This document shows positions 58,217 through 64,000 of a stretch of DNA of 64,000 nucleotides, in pieces. The DNA comes from Kuschelorhynchus macadamiae (Eukaryota > Arthropoda > Insecta > Coleoptera > Curculionidae). The DNA is taken from positions 248,001 through 312,000 of the forward strand of contig JAUTXW010000204.1 of the NCBI GenBank assembly GCA_030620095.1, in the 5' to 3' direction. Below the pieces are notes generated by a model. That model saw nothing but the letters and a program-made list of their open reading frames with translations. It did not search any database and had not been told where the DNA came from. A program made the translations under genes and the position numbers. The stretch's first letter is position 1. Each line of letters begins with the position of its first letter.

Positions 58217-59637
58217 CAGTGGCGGCTCGACGGTGAAAAAGTAAGTGAAGTGCAAACATAATTTTTTTTCCAGGGAGGGGAGGGGGTAGAATATTTTTTT
58301 ACGACTTACCTAAATTTTGTATACTAAATTAATTATACTATCCTTCAAAGCAGCAAATTTATTTATAACATCCTCATAAAATGGATGGGTTGCCCTAATC
58401 TCCTCCAGAAATTCCTTTTGAACTGAAATATTGCCAAGAGAAGTAAGTCTTTCTTGAGATATTGTATTTGTTAAATAAGTTTTTACACATTTGAAGCAAG
58501 AAAAACTTCTTTCCACTGAAGCACTTGTGGAAGGTATTGTCAAAATAAGGGAAAACGATTTATATGCTTCGGTAAAAATATATTTATTTTCAAATTTTTT
58601 TCACTTGCTCTTGCACCAATATATTCCAATTACTCTCACTGGCAAAAATAAGACCAAGCTCATTTTTAAGTCGTTGAATTTTTGAAAATATTTCCCCATA
58701 TAACTGTAACAAATTTTCAAACGGGCCAGTCGGAAAATTTAAACTATATTCGGAAAATTTAGCAGAACCTGCCAAACACGAAAATGTAAGTTTTTCACAG
58801 TCTTGAAATCTTAGTGTCATTTCCATTAAAATATGGTCCAATATTTCATAAAAAAGGGTTCTATACTTAGTCCTAATTACTTCAGGTGAAAGCTTAGCAA
58901 GCTCACTTTTGTAATGATTTATTTCTGTAATAGAATTTGCTTTATCAAACATGGTATTAAAAAAAATGTTCATTTCTTTTTTTTACAGAGCGCCTCACGA
59001 TAGCGTTTTATATGGATAAGCAAAAATGAATGTCAAGCGTTTTTTTTTGAAGAATGTCAAATAGTATGTCCGGGATTGAGAAAATGTCATTAAATACTAA
59101 TGCCAGAAAAGTGAATTCAAACAACACCATAAATAAATATAACACAAAACAGCCAACCAAACTGCAAAGGGACTCACCGGTTGCAGCGAAATCCGCGAAA
59201 ATAAAAGTAAACAATCACCGCAAACTAAACGACACGTGGGTGTAGTGTACTGCGCCTGCAATTCACCGAGAGCATTGTATAGCGCTGATTAACATTATTC
59301 TTTCATGCGGTCGACGTCATCGCGAACGCGTTGTCATGGCAATATAGTAGGAAAATAGTAAACTAAACATAGCACCTCCAGCAAAGTCGAAGCGGTTTAC
59401 GCCACTGTTATATTTGTTATAATAAAGTTCGATTGAAAGTTTTAAAAAGACATGCCGCCAACGGTCAAGTAAAATATTTATTCGAGATGTACGGTTTATT
59501 TTTTACCAATTAGGTGAATAAATGAATGTAAAAAATAAAATTTTAAGAGATATATAATAAATATAGTTAGATGTTTGCTTGTTTATTTTTCCTGGTGAAG
59601 TAGCACTTCACCTACTTCACCTGAATAGCCGCCACTG
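58217..59637 (-). mobile_element. hAT element, 1.4 kb, inside the LINE
   Basis: Termini CAGTGGCGGCTCGACGGTG (58217) and AATAGCCGCCACTG (ending 59637). Just inside, GTAAGTGAAGTGC and GCACTTCACCTACTTCAC are again inverted. Flanking 8-mers ATAACCCT and GTCACCTT agree at only five positions, so the target duplication is decayed or wrong. It interrupts the LINE just before its YxDD site. Confidence 0.82.
58317..58973 (-). pseudogene. hAT transposase C-terminal part
   Basis: EMTLRFQDCEKLTFSCLAGS, then NFPTGPFENLLQLYGEIFSK and RLKNELGLIFASESNWNI (58973-58590). After a frame change, LTIPSTSASVERSFSCFKCV and KTYLTNTISQERLTSLGNIS follow (58543 on), the dimerisation region that ends hAT transposases. 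The catalytic N-terminal two thirds were lost by internal deletion. Close to the ZMYM1-like group. Confidence 0.82.
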
Positions 59638-60458
59638 GTCACCTTCTGTACGAAGGTGACTTGATACTAATTGCAAAAAATGACGAAGAACTCAAGAAAC
59701 AACTCCAACAATTCAGTAACGATGTTAATATGGAATTTGGCCTAGATAAATGCGAGCACATTGAAACTAGCCCAACAACAACAATTAGAGCACTAGCGCA
59801 GCTTGAGGTCTAAAATATCTAGGCATAGATGAACAAGACGGCATACAACTCAAAAATATGAAGACAAAAGTCATAAATGAATATAAAGAAAATCCTAAAG
59901 ACCTAACTGAGTGCCAAAAACAAATCGTCCGCCATCGCTACCATAGCAGGACCCAAGCAGAGTTAAAAAAATCGACCAACAAACAAGAAAACTAATGAAC
60001 ATGTACGGAGCGCTTCATCCAAGAGCTTATTAAGGTGGACTATACATCCCGAGAAAAGACGGAGGAAGAGAATTACAAAGTATTGAAATAAGTTACGACG
60101 TATCCAAAGCAGGACTCAACGCATATATAAAACTTAAACAAGTACCTGGGGATGGTATACCGAAAAGCTCAGAAACGTATAGAAACGGAACGGGAATCGA
60201 CGAAATGAAAAGAATAGAAAACACACCAACATAGAGGAAGCTGAAACAAAAAGTCTCACGTCTGTAAGTAAAAAAAAAAGAAAGAAGATAAGAAAGATAC
60301 AAAAACTAATACTAGGTGGAAAGACAAACCTATGCACGGACAGAGAGAAAGAGAAATGGAAAAGGAAATAATCAACAAAGACGAATTTTGGAAATGGTTC
60401 ACACATAAATCTGAAAGGTGAAACGGAAGCGCTCGTAACTGCCTGTCAGGAACAGGCT

Positions 60459-60839
60459 ATGGGTACAAACTACATGAAAACAGACAGAGATTCAAAATGT
60501 CGGCTCTGTCGGGCGTATGACGAAACGATCCATCATGTAGTTTCAGGCTGCCCGACACTTGCAAAAAAAGAATACCTTAAGCGACATAATGCAGTAGCAT
60601 CACGACTGCATTGGAATATTTACAAGATAAAACTTTACGAAAAATGGTATCAGCACACCCCGGATCCAGTGATCGATACATCTGGAGTCCCCATAATATG
60701 GGACACTCAAATTCAAACTGACAGAATGGTAAGAGCCAACAAACCGGACATTATCCTGAAAGAAAAACGCCAAAAATCATGCCTAATAATAGATATCGCA
60801 ATACCATCGGGCTACAATATAAACCAAAAACAGAAATAA
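60459..60839 (+). pseudogene. C-terminal tail of the Dong/R4-like LINE
   Basis: 126 open codons: CRLCRAYDETIHHVVSGCPT (CCHC-type zinc motif), LAKKEYLKRHNAVASRLHW, then VPIIWDTQIQTDRMVRANKP, DIILKEKRQKSCLIIDIAIP. The PD..LIDIAIP...K pattern fits the restriction-like endonuclease that these LINEs use for target cutting. The upstream frame is broken, so the protein is not made. Confidence 0.75.
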
Positions 60840-61107
60840 CTCAGGTGCATGGTTTGCGCCCGGTGTTTCTTAAAACGCAAACATATCAAAGTATGTTATG
60901 TGGAAAATAATAATAACAATCATAATAATAAAATATAGTATATTAATAATACAATATGAAGAAGTAAAAATGAAATATCAAATTGGGGACTGAATAGCCT
61001 TCTTAAGAGATATCATTAGAAGTGTCCAACGAGGAGAACAAAAAAATTGTCGTTTAAAAAAGTAACTTAGCATTTTTCTACGTTTTAGAGACCTTATAAT
61101 AAAAAAA

Positions 61108-61410
61108 AAAGGTAAATTTCCTTTACCCGGAAATTCCATGGTATGAATTTTTCCATTTATTAAGAATAGTGAACCAAACTAATTCCGCACATAGTCATTT
61201 AATAACATATAGAAATTGTCTTTTCAAATAATTTTATTGGACGCCAATTCATTCCGCCATTCATGAGATTCGTATCACTATTTTACCAGTTTCCACCTAT
61301 GCCAGTTTAAATATTGAATAAGTACATTTTACGCTGATTTTTTTAAGACCACCATTTTGTTCTATCATGTGAAGTTTGTACCATTTTATATCTATATTAT
61401 ATTTAATTTT
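61108..61410 (+). repeat. Dispersed repeat family alpha, short copy 5
   Basis: Starts GGTAAATTTCCTTTACCCGG, with the following ~250 bp aligned to copies 2 and 3, and breaks off after the second subunit. Confidence 0.72.
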
Positions 61411-61566
61411 TCTTCTGGTTGCTTTAAGTGAAGACAGGGAAAGTTTAGTGATGCGGAGTTTAAAGACTTGCAAATTAGGAGAAAAGGGAAAGGCAGTTGC
61501 TAGTAATATATTCCATAATCGGAAAACTGTAAAGGAGAGAACAAAGTGGGAGGTTCTTGGTTGTTT

Positions 61567-61790
61567 GTAGTTGGCACCGAGCCCCAGCAATACTCTCATC
61601 TTTCATAAGAAAAACAATGACAACCTGGAACATTCATCTAAATCTCATGACCGGAAGACCTGAAGCAAATACCACAACCAACAAAGACCTCCACATTAAA
61701 AATACCATATACCACTCGCTACTCTTTAGCACGGCCCGCTTCCCCCTCACTTGCATCTTAAACAACTGCTGCAAGAAAAAGAAAAAATAA
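61567..61790 (+). mobile_element. Dong/R4-like LINE fragment
   Basis: A 220 bp piece around reverse-transcriptase motif B, more than 90 percent alike by eye to 51965-52053 plus 58074-58216. It has lost the QGDA residues of the motif through a 12 bp deletion near 61715, and ends in an AAAAAGAAAAAATAA run. Confidence 0.7.
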
Positions 61791-61795
61791 GTCAC

Positions 61796-62740
61796 CTAGT
61801 CGGACGGTGAAAGGATGCATATGTTGATGCTCGTGTCTCCCTGCAGAAAATACATAACGGATAATATTTCAACAGAACAAAATCCGTTGTAGCATCTGTA
61901 AAATAGAGATAGATCGCCCACAACTTGTCGATGCTCTAGTGATACAAGCTTCCTTGTGATGTTTGGATCATCACTCAGGCATATAGCTCTTTTTTGGACA
62001 GAGTCAAGGATATTAAGGATTGAAGGAGAGGTTTCTCCCAATATGTGCGAGAAATACTCAAGGCTGGGTCTGATTTGCGAAGTGTAAAGGTATACAAATT
62101 GGCAGAAAATTATTTTCGAGCTCGGAAAAGAAAACCCAATTTCTTAGCCGTTGCTGTGGCAATTGAAGTGATGTGATCATGCAAACGAAGATCTTTTAGA
62201 AAGATACCAATTAAGTTAAAAGAATCTTTGGCTTCAAAAATTAATTAGTAATTTGAATAGTGTGGGTAGTGGGAGATAATTTGTGAGATAGTAAACATGA
62301 TTGTATTTTATTGGTCTTAAACTGGACAAGATTCTTTGCTCCCCATTCTACGAATTTAATGAGGTCCTTGGTTAGGGATGTCATCAATTTCAGTCTTAGA
62401 GACAAGTTTGGGAAGTTGTATATTGAAATGGGGTATACTATCATCTGTATAGCTGCGAAAAAGATTGCAGGTAGAAGAAAGCAAATCATTGATGTGCAAG
62501 AGGAACAGAGTAGGTACCAATACCGAACCTTGTGGAACGCCTGCGCTCATTTGGTAAAAGTTTGATGAATGACCGTCAACCACTATAGCAATAATTCTGT
62601 TAGAAAGAAAACTGGCAATTTAAGTACAAAGTTTTAGAGAAAAGTCATAGGCAGGAAGTTTGTTAAGATCATTATCAATACTTTGAATATGTCGAGAACA
62701 ATAATCTGGGCTATTCCGCGGAATTTCGTAGACTTATTCT
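61796..62740 (-). pseudogene. Jockey/CR1-like LINE reverse transcriptase, C-terminal part
   Basis: On the minus strand: IASFLSNRIIAIVVDGHSSN near 62600, MSAGVPQGSVLVPTLFLLHI and NDLLSSTCNLFRSYTDDSIP (motif B and catalytic YxDD, 62545-62450), LIKFVEWGAKNLVQFKTNK near 62370. After a broken stretch, QIRPSLEYFSHILGETSPSI, LNILDSVQKRAICLSDDPNI and LFYRCYNGF reach the stop at 61796. Several frame changes. A different LINE group from the Dong-like copies. Confidence 0.75.
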
Positions 62741-62784
62741 AGTTGTGGGTAACGAAGATAAGAAGATCTGTTGTAGATTTTTGG

Positions 62785-63560
62785 AACTGGTAAAATTGTG
62801 GTACGAATTCAAGATGTCCGAGCATGGCAGCCAAATAAAATTGTTAAATCCTGAAAAAATCACCCTCCCAGCTTTTACATATCTTCACCCCTAGCTGCTA
62901 AATATATGTTTTTTTAATTTCATCGGTCTGTCCGCCAGTTGAAGACGCAGCTAAAAAACTACTTACCTGATTGACTACATATTTTGGTCAAAAATTAAGG
63001 GACATATGGGGATGACCTGGTAATATTTTGATACAAATATAGTATGATGAAACAAAATGGCGGCTTACTGAAATGTTAAAAATATATTACTAAAAATTGA
63101 TTATCCGATTTAGCTCAAATTTTGCAGAAAAATTACATAAGGATAAACTGGTAACATTTTGGTTCGAATCCAAAATAGCTAAACAAAATGGAGACCTAAT
63201 AAAATGTTTAAAAAATCAGAAAAACTACTTATTAGGTTAATTTCAAATTTTGTGCAAGCATTAAGTGTGACTTAGAGATAAAATGGTAAAATTGTGGTAC
63301 GAATTTAAGATGGCGAACTAAAATGGTAACCACATAAGATGTTTAAAAATCGACGTAAAAAAAATCTTATTAAATTGGCTTTTTGCATAAAATTTAAATG
63401 TAATATAGGAATAAACTGGTACGAATTTAAAATTAACGAAACAAAATGGCGAACTTAAAAAAATCAGTGATTATTCAATTTGTTTTAAATTATGTCCAAA
63501 AATCATGTGTCGCCTAGGTAGAAATTGGTAAAAATATTGATACGAATCCTGTAGGGCAGT
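62785..63560 (-). repeat. Dispersed repeat family alpha, copy 6
   Basis: Subunits with AAGATGGCG, AAACAAAATGGCGGC and the TTCATCGGTCTGTCCGCCAG tract, as in copy 1, with more divergence. Confidence 0.72.
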
Positions 63561-63759
63561 GGACTATATAAGAGGGGGTTTGGGGGTTGAAACTTCCCCA
63601 GGGACACTTATTTAAGCTGAAATGATAGAAATAGTATAAAGTAAGGGCGTTTTTTCGGAAAAACAGTTTTATCTACAACTAAAATAAAGTAATGACCTTT
63701 TTTTGTTTTGGTTGTGATAATATTTAACCTGAATTAGGTAAATTTTTATATATACAGTG
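63561..63759. other. No gene recognised
   Basis: AT-rich with a GGGGGTTTGGGGG patch at 63576. Nothing identified. Confidence 0.35.
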
Positions 63760-63762
63760 TAG

Positions 63763-63994
63763 TTGAAAAAATACTTTCATCCTATCGGGACTCATCAGTC
63801 TGCCAATCCTAAGAGAGAAACATTAAATAATAGAAAATAATTGATTTCAAAATTTTAACATTTTTCAGATTATTTGACATGTAAACTAGAAACGAAAAAA
63901 ATGCCAAACAAACTGACAAATTTTAAAATTTTGAAATCAATCTCTTACGATTGGCGGCGCACTGATGAATCCCAACAGGATGAAAGTATTTGTA
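63763..63994. mobile_element. Palindromic MITE, about 230 bp
   Basis: AATACTTTCATCCTATCGGG at 63767 and, inverted, CCCAACAGGATGAAAGTATT ending 63991. GACTCATCAGT / ACTGATGAATC and TTGATTTCAAAATTTTAA / TTTAAAATTTTGAAATCAAT continue the pairing inward, so most of the element is one hairpin. No coding frame; parent family unknown. Confidence 0.72.
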
Positions 63995-64000
63995 CTACTA

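Larger units (their letters stand above)
51950..60960 (+). mobile_element. Dong/R4-like LINE split by an LTR element and an hAT element
   Basis: The pieces are 51965-52053, 58074-58216 and 59638-60960. The first two join to the same order seen unbroken at 61567-61790 (TTTCATAAG.AAAACAATGACA...GACCGGAAGAC then ACCACAACCAACAAAGACC). Protein traces: KNAIYQGDALSATLF-like (reverse-transcriptase motif B, 58115), LLYEGDLILIAKNDEELKKQ (YxDD site, damaged, 59642), and the intact-looking tail at 60459-60839. The 3' end has a (TAA)-type run near 60908-60935. Confidence 0.75.

Noticed and set aside
60093..60406. Two overlapping Phe/Ser-rich frames on the minus strand
   Set aside because: Shadows of the purine-rich LINE coding strand.
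63155..63175. GGTTCGAATCC, like a tRNA T-loop
   Set aside because: It is part of a family alpha subunit and has no acceptor, D or anticodon arms.

Overview
The window is AT-rich eukaryotic DNA packed with transposons, with spliced genes, long (TA)n tracts and many Tc1/mariner transposases carrying a DUF4817-type N-terminus. This points to an insect, probably a beetle. The species cannot be named from the sequence. There is no sign of bacterial organisation.

Only two host loci are supported. The first is a sorbitol dehydrogenase gene on the minus strand: exon 1 at 12020-12346 and exon 2 at 3621-3843, split by an 8.2 kb intron filled with transposons; the remaining exons lie beyond the left edge. 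The second is an exon of an unrecognised gene at 50600-50970 (minus), with good splice sites on both sides. Almost everything else is mobile DNA, mostly broken.

Layout: 1-573, tail of a transposase. 1111-2416, first copy of a dispersed repeat (here 'family alpha'; other copies at 25.1-28.9, 33.5-41.0, 51.6, 61.1 and 62.8 kb). 4.4-11.3 kb, four Tc1/mariner relics inside the sorbitol dehydrogenase intron. 12.9-19.5 kb, a 6.4 kb palindrome built from LINE pieces around a mariner element that itself carries a Penelope-like fragment. 19.6-22.2 kb, a mariner element whose transposase has an intron. 22.7-29.1 kb, a block bounded by inverted ribozyme-like repeats, holding a broken conserved gene and a Helitron inside family alpha. 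29.3-31.6 kb, a Dong/R4-like LINE. 33.5-41.0 kb, a layered insertion: family alpha holds tandem hammerhead-like units and a pogo element, and the pogo element holds a mariner element. 43.3-50.4 kb, a mariner relic and hAT relics. 52.0-61.0 kb, a LINE split by a Ty3/gypsy element with LTRs and by an hAT element. 61.6-64.0 kb, LINE fragments, family alpha and a palindromic MITE.

Three structural points stand out. First, about 233 bp tandem units carry a hammerhead-ribozyme-like core with helix I pairing, which looks like an animal retrozyme. Second, several Tc1/mariner elements have inverted repeats extended far into the transposase gene. Third, three of them sit on the TA dinucleotide at the exact axis of a larger palindrome.
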